DNA of 64,000 nucleotides from an uncultured Prevotella sp. GTDB lineage: Bacteria > Bacteroidota > Bacteroidia > Bacteroidales > Bacteroidaceae. Below the pieces are notes generated by a model. The model ran no database searches, had not been told where the DNA came from, and was given only the letters and a program-made list of their open reading frames with translations. The translations under genes and the position numbers were made by a program. Positions 18,088 to 28,100 of the stretch are shown piece by piece (position 1 is the first letter of the stretch; each line of letters opens with the position of its first letter). The stretch spans positions 43,244 to 107,243 of the forward strand of contig CAJOEC010000003.1 in the NCBI GenBank assembly GCA_905233425.1, in the 5' to 3' direction.

Positions 18088-19272
18088 TTAACCTCTAACG
18101 GCTTTTTCCCACGTTCCGCTGCTTTTGTGGGTCGTCAGATAGCGTATTCCACGGAAAACATTCACGTTCATAAAGAGGAAATAAGACGGGACGTTGAGCA
18201 ACCGGCTCTTGTGCCCGCTGCGTGCCAGTGCCCATCCGGCAAGTGCTGCAATGTAGAATAATAACTGGAAAACTCCTATGACGTCGTAGACCGCCCCACC
18301 CCTACATATCACAATGGCAATATTCAATGGAATGAGAGCCATCAATGCAAACGGCGTGACAGTCCAGCGAAGCACGCGGTGGGAAACAAACTGGAACGCC
18401 ACCTTGGGATAGCGGAAGGGGTTCATCAGACTCCTTAGCCACCATGTGCTCTGCAGTCCTCCGGCGGCTATGCGCCTCTTGCGCTTCGACTCCTCGGCCA
18501 TGCTTGCCGACCCATACTCCATGGCGTATGCCTTGCTGGTGTAGGCTATGCGGTGTCCGTCCTTCACTATGAGCATCGACATCATGAAATCGTCGAGCAG
18601 AGCGTTTGACGGTGCCTCACGGTAATGCTCCATCCTTACGGCAAACAGTTCCCCGGCAGCTCCCATGGCCGAATAGAGGTCGCTGTCCATCTGTTTCAGG
18701 CAGCTCTCGTAGCGCCAGTAAAGACCCTCGCCCTCGGCGGCGGCATGTCCGTCGTGGCGTGCCGCCACACGCTTCTCGCCGGCCACACAGCTCACGTTCT
18801 CCTTCATGAACTGTCGCGCTATCTCGCGCATGGCCCCGGCGTTGAGCATGGTGTTGGCGTCGGTGAACACCACTATCGGACTGCTGTTCTCGCGCAGACC
18901 GTGCTGCATGGCAGCGGCCTTGCCCCGGCGCTCGGGCGAAAACACAAGAGTCACCTCAGGGTAGGCACTGAGCAGCTCGTTGGAGCGGTCGGTGCTGCCG
19001 TCGGTGACCCACATCACGCAGAGTTTCTCACGCGGGTAGTCTAACTGGCGTATGTTCGCCATCTTCTCTTCGATGACATCCTCCTCGTTCCAGGCGCATA
19101 TCATCAGCGTCATCGGTGGCAGATTGTCATCGGGGGGAAGCAAAGGCTCAGGCTCAGACTTGAAAAACAGCCCCTTAACTTTCAGAATCAGCCACAGCAA
19201 TATGCCATAGCCTATGTATGTATAGACCACTAAGGCAAAGCAAATCCAGAACAGTATTTTAAGTGTTATCAT
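18088..19272 (-). CDS. Membrane-bound glycosyltransferase family 2 protein
   Basis: 394 residues. An N-terminal helix (ILFWICFALVVYTYIGYGI) precedes the GT-A domain with MTLMICAWNEEDVIEEKM, VTDGSTDRS, FTDANTML (DxD-like) and LLDDFMMSM; RKRRIAAGGLQSTWW is a QxxRW-like motif. Two to three helices follow at the end. This is the layout of processive or exported-polysaccharide synthases such as PgaC/HAS-like GT2 enzymes. I start it at ATG 19272 rather than 19338, because MITLKILFW is the natural membrane start and the promoter lies at 19297-19304. The adjacent divergent gene is a metal ATPase, with no obvious functional link. Confidence 0.85.
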   Translation of the reverse strand: MITLKILFWICFALVVYTYIGYGILLWLILKVKGLFFKSEPEPLLPPDDNLPPMTLMICAWNEEDVIEEKMANIRQLDYPREKLCVMWVTDGSTDRSNELLSAYPEVTLVFSPERRGKAAAMQHGLRENSSPIVVFTDANTMLNAGAMREIARQFMKENVSCVAGEKRVAARHDGHAAAEGEGLYWRYESCLKQMDSDLYSAMGAAGELFAVRMEHYREAPSNALLDDFMMSMLIVKDGHRIAYTSKAYAMEYGSASMAEESKRKRRIAAGGLQSTWWLRSLMNPFRYPKVAFQFVSHRVLRWTVTPFALMALIPLNIAIVICRGGAVYDVIGVFQLLFYIAALAGWALARSGHKSRLLNVPSYFLFMNVNVFRGIRYLTTHKSSGTWEKAVRG

Positions 19273-19296
19273 AGCGTAAGTTTCCCATTGGAGTTG

Positions 19297-19304
19297 CAAA
19301 AGTA
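19297..19304 (-). promoter_or_regulatory. Promoter -7 element for the GT2 gene
   Basis: TACTTTTG on the minus strand, 25 bp upstream of the chosen GT2 start. It supports the shorter start at 19272. Confidence 0.6.
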
Positions 19305-19349
19305 CGACTATTATTTCAAATATGCAACCGTATTGCATTTTTTTTTACA

Positions 19350-19357
19350 TACTTTTG
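19350..19357 (+). promoter_or_regulatory. Promoter -7 element for the P-type ATPase gene
   Basis: TACTTTTG, 26 bp before the ATPase ATG, divergent from the GT2 promoter about 45 bp away. Confidence 0.6.
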
Positions 19358-19382
19358 CAGCGAAATTCAAAAACAATACATT

Positions 19383-21473
19383 ATGGCACACAAACACACA
19401 TACGAAAATGAATGCTGTGAACACTGTCACAGCGGGCACGGACACCATGAGCACGGAGAGCACGAACACCATGAACATAGCGGACATGAACGCCATGAAC
19501 ACGGTGGGCATGGGCAGCTCTGGACCATTGTCCTGGGTGTCGTCTTTATTATTGCAGCAATAGTTATAGAAAAAACATTTACAGAGCTGTCTACGTGGCA
19601 GTTACTGCTTGTCTACTTAGTGCCTTACCTGATAGTCGGCCACGACACTCTGCGCGAGGCCGTCGAGGGCTTGGTGCATGGCGATGCCCTCAACGAGCAT
19701 TTCCTCATGTCGGTGGCCACGGTGGGGGCACTGGCAATAGGATTCCTGCCTGGGGCAGAGACAGAGTTTCCCGAAGCGGTCTTCGTGATGCTCTTCTTCC
19801 AGATTGGCGAGATGTTCGAAGGCTATGCCGAAGGACAGAGCCGCAAGAGCATCGCCCATCTGATGGACATACGCCCCGACGTGGCACACGTGGAGAGGGA
19901 CGGCATCGTCACCGACGTTTCGCCCGAGGAGGTGGCCGTAGGCGAGACCATCGTCATACGTCCCGGCGAGAAAGTGCCGCTCGACGGTAGAGTGAACGAA
20001 GGAGCGTCAAGTATTGACACTATGGCACTTACAGGTGAGAGCATACCGCGTAGTATTGCCGTTGGCGACGACATTGTCTCTGGCTGTGTAAACCTTTCGG
20101 GAGTAATCCGCGTGACCACCACAAAGAGCTTTGGCGAGAGCACCGTGGCGAAAATCATTGACCTGGTTGAGAATGCCGGCGACCACAAGTCGCGCAGCGA
20201 GACATTCATCACCCGCTTTGCACGTGTGTACACGCCAATAGTTGTTGTTGCAGCATTGATTATCGCCATAGTGCCGCCACTGCTTTCACTCCTCACATCT
20301 CAGTCCTCTCTCCTCTCTCCTCTTTCCTCTCTCCCCTCTCCTCTTTCCTCTTTCCTCAATGAGTTCCCCCATTGGCTCCACCGGGCACTCATATTCCTGA
20401 TTGTCTCCTGTCCCTGTGCCCTGGTCATCTCAGTCCCACTCACGTTCTTCGGCGGCATTGGCGGTGCCTCACGCTCAGGAATACTGGTCAAGGGCAGTAA
20501 TTATATAGATGTACTCGCGAAGGTTGGCACTGTGGTATTCGACAAGACCGGCACCCTGACCGAGGGACATTTCTCCGTCACCGCCGTCCACCATAATGGC
20601 ACACATTGCGCCTGCCCATCCCACGACTTCTCCCAAGAGTCCATTCTTCACATGGCAGCCCACGTGGAGCACCACTCCACCCACCCCATTGGAGCCGCCC
20701 TGCGCGAAGCATTCCCCGAGGAGGCCACCGACGGGTGCACCGTGAGCAATGTCGAGGAGGTGGCTGGCCATGGAGTCAAGGCCACGGTGAGCGACAACAC
20801 CCAGGAACGTCAGGTGTGTGTCGGCAACACAAAGATGATGGATGCCATAGGTGCCAAATGGATTGGATGCGAGGACACTTCGGGAACCATCATCCATGTG
20901 GCCATCGACGGCGAATATGCCGGGCACATCGTCGCCGGCGACACCGTGAAAGAAGGCAGTCGCGCAGCCATAGCCCAGCTGAAGAGCCTCGGCGTGGAGC
21001 GCACGGTGATGCTCACCGGCGACCGCCGCGAGGTAGCCCAAGAGGTGGCCAACCGACTGGGCATCGACGAGTTCCACGCTGAACTCCTGCCATCAGAAAA
21101 GGTGGAATATGTGGAACGGCTTTCCGACGGAACGAAGCCCTTGGCCTTCGTCGGCGACGGCATCAACGACGCCCCCGCACTGGCACGTGCCGACGTGGGC
21201 ATCGCCATGGGCGGACTGGGTTCCGACGCCGCCATCGAGGCCGCCGATGTGGTAATCATGGACGACGACCCCCAGAAGATTGCCACAGCCATCGCCATCG
21301 CCCGCCGCACGTTGTCCATCGCCCGCCAGAACGTCGTCCTGGCCATTGGCGTGAAAGTGGCCGTACTGGCATTGGCGGCAGTGGGTTTAGGCAACATGAT
21401 GATGGCCGTCTTCGCCGACGTCGGTGTCACCGTCATCGCCGTCCTCAACGCCATGAGGGCACTCAGAAGATAG
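19383..21473 (+). CDS. Heavy-metal P1B-type ATPase (Zn/Cd/Co type)
   Basis: 696 residues. The N-terminus is a His-rich tail with many HEH and HGH motifs in place of an HMA domain, suggesting zinc or cobalt binding. The transporter core has TGES (~217), the metal-binding CPC in VSCPCALVIS (~342-344), the phosphorylation motif DKTGTLT (~385), TGDR (~545) and GDGINDAPAL (~590). It exports divalent metal from the cytoplasm. Residues ~303-328, in the loop just before the CPC helix, are a Ser/Leu/Pro low-complexity stretch encoded by a pyrimidine-only run that looks like an inserted repeat. The promoter is at 19350. Confidence 0.9.
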   Translation: MAHKHTYENECCEHCHSGHGHHEHGEHEHHEHSGHERHEHGGHGQLWTIVLGVVFIIAAIVIEKTFTELSTWQLLLVYLVPYLIVGHDTLREAVEGLVHGDALNEHFLMSVATVGALAIGFLPGAETEFPEAVFVMLFFQIGEMFEGYAEGQSRKSIAHLMDIRPDVAHVERDGIVTDVSPEEVAVGETIVIRPGEKVPLDGRVNEGASSIDTMALTGESIPRSIAVGDDIVSGCVNLSGVIRVTTTKSFGESTVAKIIDLVENAGDHKSRSETFITRFARVYTPIVVVAALIIAIVPPLLSLLTSQSSLLSPLSSLPSPLSSFLNEFPHWLHRALIFLIVSCPCALVISVPLTFFGGIGGASRSGILVKGSNYIDVLAKVGTVVFDKTGTLTEGHFSVTAVHHNGTHCACPSHDFSQESILHMAAHVEHHSTHPIGAALREAFPEEATDGCTVSNVEEVAGHGVKATVSDNTQERQVCVGNTKMMDAIGAKWIGCEDTSGTIIHVAIDGEYAGHIVAGDTVKEGSRAAIAQLKSLGVERTVMLTGDRREVAQEVANRLGIDEFHAELLPSEKVEYVERLSDGTKPLAFVGDGINDAPALARADVGIAMGGLGSDAAIEAADVVIMDDDPQKIATAIAIARRTLSIARQNVVLAIGVKVAVLALAAVGLGNMMMAVFADVGVTVIAVLNAMRALRR
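20291..20367 (+). repeat. Pyrimidine-rich CTCTCCTCTTTCCTCT repeat, in frame inside the ATPase
   Basis: About 75 bp of nearly pure C/T built from CTCTCCT and CTCTTTCCT units. It encodes a Leu/Ser/Pro stretch in an extracytoplasmic loop. A closely similar run lies inside metH at 26114-26172. Confidence 0.75.
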
Positions 21474-21572
21474 CAGTTCGCTTGTTAGCGAATGGAGGGC
21501 TGTACACAACGGGGAGAATAATAAACTATGTTAAATTCGGATTCCTTTATATAGTAAGATGTGGATTTTTCA

Positions 21573-21580
21573 TAATTTTG
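21573..21580 (+). promoter_or_regulatory. Promoter -7 element for coaBC
   Basis: TAATTTTG, 22 bp upstream of the ATG at 21602. This decides in favour of the 21602 start over the longer in-frame extension. Confidence 0.65.
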
Positions 21581-21601
21581 CATCAAACAACAGTAGTTAT
21601 T

Positions 21602-22903
21602 ATGCTTAAAGGAAAGAAAATAGTGCTGGGCATCACGGGGTCGATAGCGGCCTACAAGTCGTGCCTGATTATCCGCGAACTGGTGAAGCGCGGTGCCGAA
21701 GTGCAGATTGTGATAACACCCGCCGGCAAGGAGTTCATAACGCCGATAACGCTGTCGGCCCTGACGCAGAAGCCCGTTATCAGCGACTTCTTCTCGCAGC
21801 GCGACGGCACGTGGCACAGTCATGTGGCCTTAGGGCTGTGGGCCGATGCCATGCTCATTGCACCATGCACGGCAGCAACATTAGGTAAGATGGCTAACGG
21901 CGTGGCCGACAACATGCTAATCACCACGTATCTGTCGATGAAAGCCCCGGTGTTCATCGCCCCGGCTATGGACCTCGACATGTACGCCCACCCCACGACA
22001 CAGCAGAACTTAGAGCGGCTGCGCTCCTTCGGCAACCATATCATCGAACCGCAGAGCGGGTTCCTGGCAAGCGGACTGGAGGGGAAGGGACGCATGGAGG
22101 AGCCGGAAAAGATAGTGGAGTTTCTAAGTGAAAAGATAATAGTGAAGAGTGAAGAATTTGCTTCCGCGTCATCTAATGCTTTAGAACTACGCTCAAAGAA
22201 AATTATGATTACCGCCGGGCCTACCTACGAGAAGATAGACCCTGTGCGCTTCATTGGCAACTACAGTAGCGGGAAGATGGGCTTCGCCCTGGCCGAGGAG
22301 TGTGCACGTCGCGGGGCGGAGGTGACGCTCATTGCCGGCCCTGTGGCATTGAAACTGTCGGAGGAGTTTGAGGTTCCCGAGGCCAATAAAGGGCACGGCG
22401 TTATACACCGCATCAACGTGGAGAGCTGCTTGGAGATGCACGACGCCGCCGTTGAGCACTTCGCCCATGCCGACGCCGCAATACTCTGTGCCGCCGTGGC
22501 CGACTATCGTCCGGCAGAGGCTGCCACACAGAAAATAAAGCGCGACGACGGCGGGGATATGACGTTGCGATTGGTGCCCAACCCCGACATTGCTGCCGAG
22601 CTTGGAAAAATGAAACGCGAGGACCAGCTACTTGTGGGCTTCGCCTTAGAGACCAACGACGAGCAGATGAACGCTGAGAAGAAACTGAAGAAGAAGAACC
22701 TGGACTTCATCGTTCTCAACTCCCTGCGCAACGAGGGCACCTGCTTCCGCTCCGACGAGAACCAGATTTCAATCATTTCAGGAAACCTGGACGACAAGAC
22801 ATCAGGAACAAATGGAATAAGCAGGACGGACTATCCGAAAAAACCAAAGAGCGAGGTAGCCGCCGACATCATCGACGAACTGGCACGCCGCCTCAACAAT
22901 TAA
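21602..22903 (+). CDS. coaBC: Bifunctional phosphopantothenoylcysteine decarboxylase / phosphopantothenate-cysteine ligase
   Basis: 433 residues. CoaC (residues 1-~175) begins KIVLGITGSIAAYKS and carries the flavin-binding decarboxylase fold. CoaB (from ~200) begins KIMITAGPTYEKIDPVRFIG with NYSSGKMG and AAVADYRP, the CTP-binding ligase. It makes 4'-phosphopantetheine from phosphopantothenate and cysteine for CoA. Between the two domains there is an extra Ser/Glu-rich stretch (residues ~176-198) encoded by repeat-like DNA (22126-22195). The start is set by the promoter and by the CoaC motif. A radical SAM gene follows after 7 bp. Confidence 0.95.
   Translation: MLKGKKIVLGITGSIAAYKSCLIIRELVKRGAEVQIVITPAGKEFITPITLSALTQKPVISDFFSQRDGTWHSHVALGLWADAMLIAPCTAATLGKMANGVADNMLITTYLSMKAPVFIAPAMDLDMYAHPTTQQNLERLRSFGNHIIEPQSGFLASGLEGKGRMEEPEKIVEFLSEKIIVKSEEFASASSNALELRSKKIMITAGPTYEKIDPVRFIGNYSSGKMGFALAEECARRGAEVTLIAGPVALKLSEEFEVPEANKGHGVIHRINVESCLEMHDAAVEHFAHADAAILCAAVADYRPAEAATQKIKRDDGGDMTLRLVPNPDIAAELGKMKREDQLLVGFALETNDEQMNAEKKLKKKNLDFIVLNSLRNEGTCFRSDENQISIISGNLDDKTSGTNGISRTDYPKKPKSEVAADIIDELARRLNN
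22126..22195 (+). repeat. In-frame repeat-like insert at the CoaC/CoaB junction
   Basis: The run of GTGAAGAGTGAAGAA followed by TTTGCTTCCGC is shared in pattern with 55146-55200 in the GH115-GH43 gene (GTGAAGAG, then AAATTTGCTACCGC). Both are AT-richer than the surrounding gene and fall between domains. Confidence 0.55.
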
Positions 22904-22910
22904 CAACACA

Positions 22911-23687
22911 ATGTCAACAGTAATCTATCCATCACCAATATTCGGCCCTGTGCACAGCCGTCGCCTGGGCCTTTCGTTGGGCATCAACCTTCTGCCCGCC
23001 GACGGCAAAGTATGTTCATTCGACTGCATCTACTGCGAATGCGGCTTCAACGAAGACCACCGTCCGCAGCTGCCACTGCCCACGAGGCAAGAGGTGGCCG
23101 AGAAATTGGAGGAGCGTCTGCAACAGATGACCGAGGAAGGCCGTCTGCCCGACGTGCTGACCTTTGCCGGCAACGGCGAGCCTACCTGCCACCCGCACTT
23201 CTCCGAAATCATCGACGACACGTTGCGTCTGCGCGACAAATACTGTCCAGAGGCGAAGGTGAGCGTGCTGAGCAACGCCACGCTGATACACCGCCAACAG
23301 GTGCACGACGCATTGATGCGTGTGGACAACAACATACTGAAGCTCGACACCGTAGACCCTCTATATATAAATAATGTGGATCACCCCTCGGGCACCTACG
23401 ACGTGAACCTTGTCATAGAGCGGATGAAAGCGTTCCACGGCCACGTCATCATCCAGACCATGTTCATGCAGGGCGACTGCAACGGCGAGAGCGTGGACAA
23501 CACAGGCGACGAATACGTAGGGCCGTGGCTGAAGGCCGTGCGCGAGATTGCCCCATCGCAGGTGATGGTCTACACCATCGACCGCGAGACGCCCACCGCA
23601 GGACTGCGGAAGGCCACACACGAACAGCTCGACGCGATAAAGGCCCGTGTCGAAGCCATGGGAATACCATGCCAGGCAAGCTATTGA
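22911..23687 (+). CDS. Radical SAM protein (COG0731-like)
   Basis: 258 residues. The radical SAM cluster motif is CSFDCIYC (C-x3-C-x2-C) near residue 35, with LTFAGNGEPT as the glycine-rich SAM-binding segment. The short N-terminus (YPSPIFGPVHSRRLGLSLG) is typical of the COG0731-related Fe-S oxidoreductases; the reaction is not known for this subgroup. It probably shares the coaBC transcript, since only 7 bp separate the genes. Confidence 0.85.
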   Translation: MSTVIYPSPIFGPVHSRRLGLSLGINLLPADGKVCSFDCIYCECGFNEDHRPQLPLPTRQEVAEKLEERLQQMTEEGRLPDVLTFAGNGEPTCHPHFSEIIDDTLRLRDKYCPEAKVSVLSNATLIHRQQVHDALMRVDNNILKLDTVDPLYINNVDHPSGTYDVNLVIERMKAFHGHVIIQTMFMQGDCNGESVDNTGDEYVGPWLKAVREIAPSQVMVYTIDRETPTAGLRKATHEQLDAIKARVEAMGIPCQASY

Positions 23688-23753
23688 AGGCACTAAATTA
23701 CGGCCAAAGAAACATTTTTCGACAAAACGATGCTCTATCTCAGGAAAAAGTGT

Positions 23754-23761
23754 TATCTTTG
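23754..23761 (+). promoter_or_regulatory. Promoter -7 element for the aminotransferase-metH-metF group
   Basis: TATCTTTG, 24 bp before ATG 23785. It supports that start rather than the upstream in-frame extension into the radical SAM gene. Confidence 0.6.
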
Positions 23762-23784
23762 CAACCGATTTCCAAATTACAGAA

Positions 23785-25104
23785 ATGAATACACCAATAC
23801 AGAAAGAGATTGTTGACCAGCTCATTGCCGGGCTGGGCATTAAAGACTTCGCCAAGGCAACCATTCGCGAGGTGAAGCAAGTGGCCGCTCAGGCTGAGAA
23901 ACAGAGCGGCGTGGAGTTCATAAAGATGGAGATGGGCATCCCCGGACTGCCCGCCGCTCAGGTGGGGGTCGACGCACAGGTAAAGGCTTTGAACGATGGC
24001 ATCGCCCACTCCTATCCCGACATTCAGGGACTGCCCGCGCTGAAGCAGGAAGCATCGCGCTTTGTCAAGGCGTTCATCGGCGTAGACATAGCCCCCGAGG
24101 GCTGCGTGCCCGTGTGCGGAAGTATGCAGGGGACCTTCGCTTCGTTCCTCACCTGTTCGCAGGCCGACAGCCGCCGCGACACCGTGCTCTTCATCGATCC
24201 TGGCTTCCCCGTGCAGAAGATGCAGCTGCAGGTGATGGGAGTGAAATACGAGACCTTCGATGTCTACGACTTCCGTGGCCCGAAGCTCGGCCCGAAATTG
24301 GAGAGCTACCTGAAAAGCCGTAACATCTGCGCCATCGTCTACTCCAATCCCAACAACCCGTCGTGGGTGTGCCTTACAGAAGAGGAGTTAAAGGAGATTG
24401 GCCGTCTGGCTACGCAGTATGACGCCATAGTGATGGAAGACCTGGCCTATTTCGCCATGGACTTCCGCCAGGATCTCTCCACGCCCTTCCAGCCGCCCTA
24501 CCAGCCCACCGTGGCCCGCTACACCGACAACTACATGCTGCTCATCAGCGGCTCGAAGGCATTCTCGTATGCCGGAGAGCGCATCGGCGTGACGTGCATC
24601 GGCGACAAGCTCTTCCACCGCCACTATCCCGACCTGGCCGCCCGCTACGAGGGTCTGCCCTTCGGACTGGTGTTCTCGACACGCATGCTCTACGCCCTCT
24701 CGTCGGGAACGAGCCATTCGGCACAGTATGCCATGGCCGCCATGCTGCGGGCTGCCACCGACGGCGAATACAATTTCCGGCAGGAGGTGAAGGTCTACGG
24801 CGACCGTGCCCACCGTCTGAAGGAGATATTCTGCCGCCACAATTTCCACATCGTCTACGACCGTGACCTCGACCAGCCCATCGCCGACGGATTCTATTTC
24901 ACCATCGGTTATCCGGGCATGACCAGCGGACAACTGGCCCACGAACTGATGTACTACGGAGTGTCGGCCATATCGCTCATCACCACAGGAAGCCACCAGG
25001 AGGGACTGCGTGTGTGCACGTCGTTCATCGAGGATCACCAGTACGAGCAGTTGGAGAAGCGCATGGCTCTCTTCGCCGAGAACAACCCAGTAAACAATCA
25101 ATAG
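23785..25104 (+). CDS. PLP-dependent class I/II aminotransferase
   Basis: 439 residues, fold-type I. Recognisable parts are MGIPGLPA and HSYPDIQGLPALKQEA near the start, YSNPNNPSW (the NPNNP motif), MEDLAYFAMDF and SGSKAFSYAGERIG (PLP lysine in SKAFSY). The amino donor and acceptor cannot be read from sequence. It sits directly upstream of metH (4 bp) with its own promoter, so a role in methionine or another amino-acid transamination is plausible. Confidence 0.85.
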   Translation: MNTPIQKEIVDQLIAGLGIKDFAKATIREVKQVAAQAEKQSGVEFIKMEMGIPGLPAAQVGVDAQVKALNDGIAHSYPDIQGLPALKQEASRFVKAFIGVDIAPEGCVPVCGSMQGTFASFLTCSQADSRRDTVLFIDPGFPVQKMQLQVMGVKYETFDVYDFRGPKLGPKLESYLKSRNICAIVYSNPNNPSWVCLTEEELKEIGRLATQYDAIVMEDLAYFAMDFRQDLSTPFQPPYQPTVARYTDNYMLLISGSKAFSYAGERIGVTCIGDKLFHRHYPDLAARYEGLPFGLVFSTRMLYALSSGTSHSAQYAMAAMLRAATDGEYNFRQEVKVYGDRAHRLKEIFCRHNFHIVYDRDLDQPIADGFYFTIGYPGMTSGQLAHELMYYGVSAISLITTGSHQEGLRVCTSFIEDHQYEQLEKRMALFAENNPVNNQ

Positions 25105-25108
25105 CACA

Positions 25109-28100
25109 TTGAACTACAACTTGACCGATGCCCTCAGGGAGCGCATACTGATACTCGACGGGGCCATGGGCACGCGCATCCAGGCGCTGGGACTTGCCCC
25201 CGACACATTCCATCGTGAACGGTTCGCAGGGTGGCCGGTGTCGCTTGTCGGCAACAACGACGTGCTCTGCATTACAGCCCCAGAGGTCATTGCCGGCATC
25301 CACCGCAGTTACGTAGAGGCGGGGGCCGACATTATCACCACCAACACATTCTCCTCGAACCGCATCAGCCAGCACGAGTATGGCTGCGACGACATGGCAC
25401 GCGAGATGGCTATGGCCGGGGCAAGCATAGCAAGGCGTGTGGCAGACGAGGCAGACCACCACGTGTGGGTCGCGGGAACGATGGGGCCAACGGCGAAATC
25501 GCTTACCATGGCTTCCGACATGAGCCAGCTGGCCTTCCGTCCCGTGGATTTCGACACCATGGCTGCGGCATACGGCGAACAGGCGGAGGCACTACTCGAA
25601 GGAGGCGCCGACGTGCTGATACTCGAGACGTGCTATGACGCTCTCAACACAAAAGCCGCCCTCTATGCCATCCAGGAGCTGAACGAAAGGACGGGACGCG
25701 AGACACCGGTCATGGTGTCGGTGACTATCAACGACCGTAGCGGACGCACGCTGACAGGCCAGACGCTTGAGGCCTTCTATGTCAGCATTGCCCACTACCC
25801 CTACTTGGTCAGCTTCGGACTGAACTGCTCCTTCGGTGTCACCGACCTCCGGCCTTTCGTTGAACAACTGTCTGCACGTGTGCCGCTGTTCATCTCGCTC
25901 CACCCCAACGCAGGACTGCCCAACGAGATGGGCGAATACGACGAACTGCCAGAATACACGGCCAACCATCTGCGCAGCATGGCCGAGGATGGGCTGCTGA
26001 ACATTGCCGGAGGATGCTGCGGCACCGACGAGTACCACATCCACGCCATCAGCCACGCCTTGAAAGACCTGAAGCCAAGAACTATACCCTCGTCGCCTCA
26101 CCCCGTCCCGCAAGTCACTCCTCCCTCCTCTCTCCTCTCTCCTCTCTCCTCTCAAAGTCTCTCTTCTCTGAACCTCTCCGGATTGGAGCCGCTGACCATT
26201 CCCAAGCCCATGCTTACCAACGTCGGCGAGCGCACCAACGTCGCCGGCTCGCGCGAGTTCGCCCGGCTGATAGCTGAGAAGAAATACGACGAGGCCCTCA
26301 CCGTAGCCCGCCACCAGATAGAGGGCGGAGCAAGCATCATCGACATCAACATGGACGATGCCATGCTCGACAGCCGCGAGGAGATGCAGACCTTCTGCCG
26401 CCACATCGCCAGTGACCCCGCTGTGGCACGTGCCGTGCTGATGATCGACTCCAGCGACTGGCCTACGGTGCTCGCCGGACTGAAGAACGCCCAGGGGAAG
26501 TGCATCGTCAACTCCATAAGCCTGAAGGGCGGCGAGGACGAGTTCCTCAGCAAGGCCAGGCAGCTGCGCCGTCTGGGGGCTGCTGTCGTGGTGATGGCTT
26601 TCGACGAGCAGGGACAGGCCACCACCTTCGAGCGGAAGACGGCAATAGCACAGCGGGCATACCGTTTGCTGACGGGCATCGGCTTCCCCGCCCACGACAT
26701 CATCTTCGACGTGAACATCCTCTCCGTGGCCACGGGAATACGTGAGCACCAGACCTACGCCGTCGACTTCATCCGTGCTGTGGAGTGGATAAAGAAAAAC
26801 CTCCCCGGAGCCAAGACCAGCGGCGGAGTGAGCAACCTCTCGTTCAGTTTCCGTGGCAACAACACCGTGCGCGAGGCCATGCACAGCGTATTCCTCTACC
26901 ATGCCATACGCGCCGGTCTCGACATGGCCATCGTCAACCCCGCCATGCTGCAGGTCTACGACGACATAGAGCCAACGTTGCTGCGGGCTGTGGAGGATGT
27001 CATCCTGAACACCGACGACGAGGCAACAGAAAGACTCATTGCCCTGGCGGCGGACATCGGACAGACAAAAGGCTCTGCCCCTGCCGAGGCGGCAAAGGGT
27101 GGCGAGTCGCCTTGGCGTACAACGACGGTCGAGGAGCGACTGGCCTACGCCCTGACACACGGCACCAGCGAGCACCTTGCCGACGACATACCCGAGGCAT
27201 TGACAAAATACGGACGGCCCATCGACGTGATTGAGCAGCCGCTCATGCAGGCCATGAAGCGCATTGGCCAACTCTTCGGCGAGGGTAAGATGTTTCTCCC
27301 CCAGGTGGTGAAGTCGGCCAAGGTGATGAAAGACGCCGTCGCCATCCTGCAGCCCTACATCGACAACCCCCAATCCGCTGACCATCCCCAAGAAGCCCTT
27401 CCCTCTGAAAGCTCCCCCGCTCGTCCCGTAAACAGCGGCATTGCCGCAGTCCCTCCCCCAAAGCCCTGTGTCATTCTGGCCACAGCCAACGGCGACGTCC
27501 ACGACATTGGAAAGAACATCGTCAGCATCGTTCTGGCCTGCAACGGTTTCGATGTCGTCGACCTTGGCGTTATGGTGCCTTCCGAGACCATCCTTGAAGA
27601 AGTGCTACGGCGCTCCAATCCACTTTTCGTAGGCATCAGCGGACTGATAACGCCGTCGCTGAAAGAAATGGAAAAGCTGTGTCTTCTGTTCAAGTCCAAC
27701 GGCCTTACCGTTCCCGTCATCGTTGGCGGTGCCACCACCTCGCCTGTCCATACCGCTGTGAAGTTGGCCCCCCTCTACGACGGCCTTGTAATCCATGGCG
27801 GCGATGCCTCGCAGACATCAGTTCTGGCCAAGCGGTTGGAGATGGACGCCCCAGCTCTCACCGACGAGATAAAGAAAGAGCAGCAACTGCTACGCTCAGC
27901 CTACGAGGAGCACCACGCCCCCCTAACCCCCTACGAGGAGGCCAACCGCCAAGGAAGTAAAGCCGCCCCAGTCGTCCCAGTTGCCCCATCCGCCCCATCC
28001 GCCCCAGTCGCCCCATTAACAATCCCCCTCACCGACCTCGAACCTCTCGTCGACTGGCGCATGTTCCTGCTCTTCTGGGGTTTCAAAGGCGAGACGCTCC

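Noticed and set aside
25592..27502. 636-codon minus-strand ORF inside metH
   Set aside because: Antisense of conserved metH domains; composition (Gly/Val/His/Leu) is that of a codon-bias shadow.
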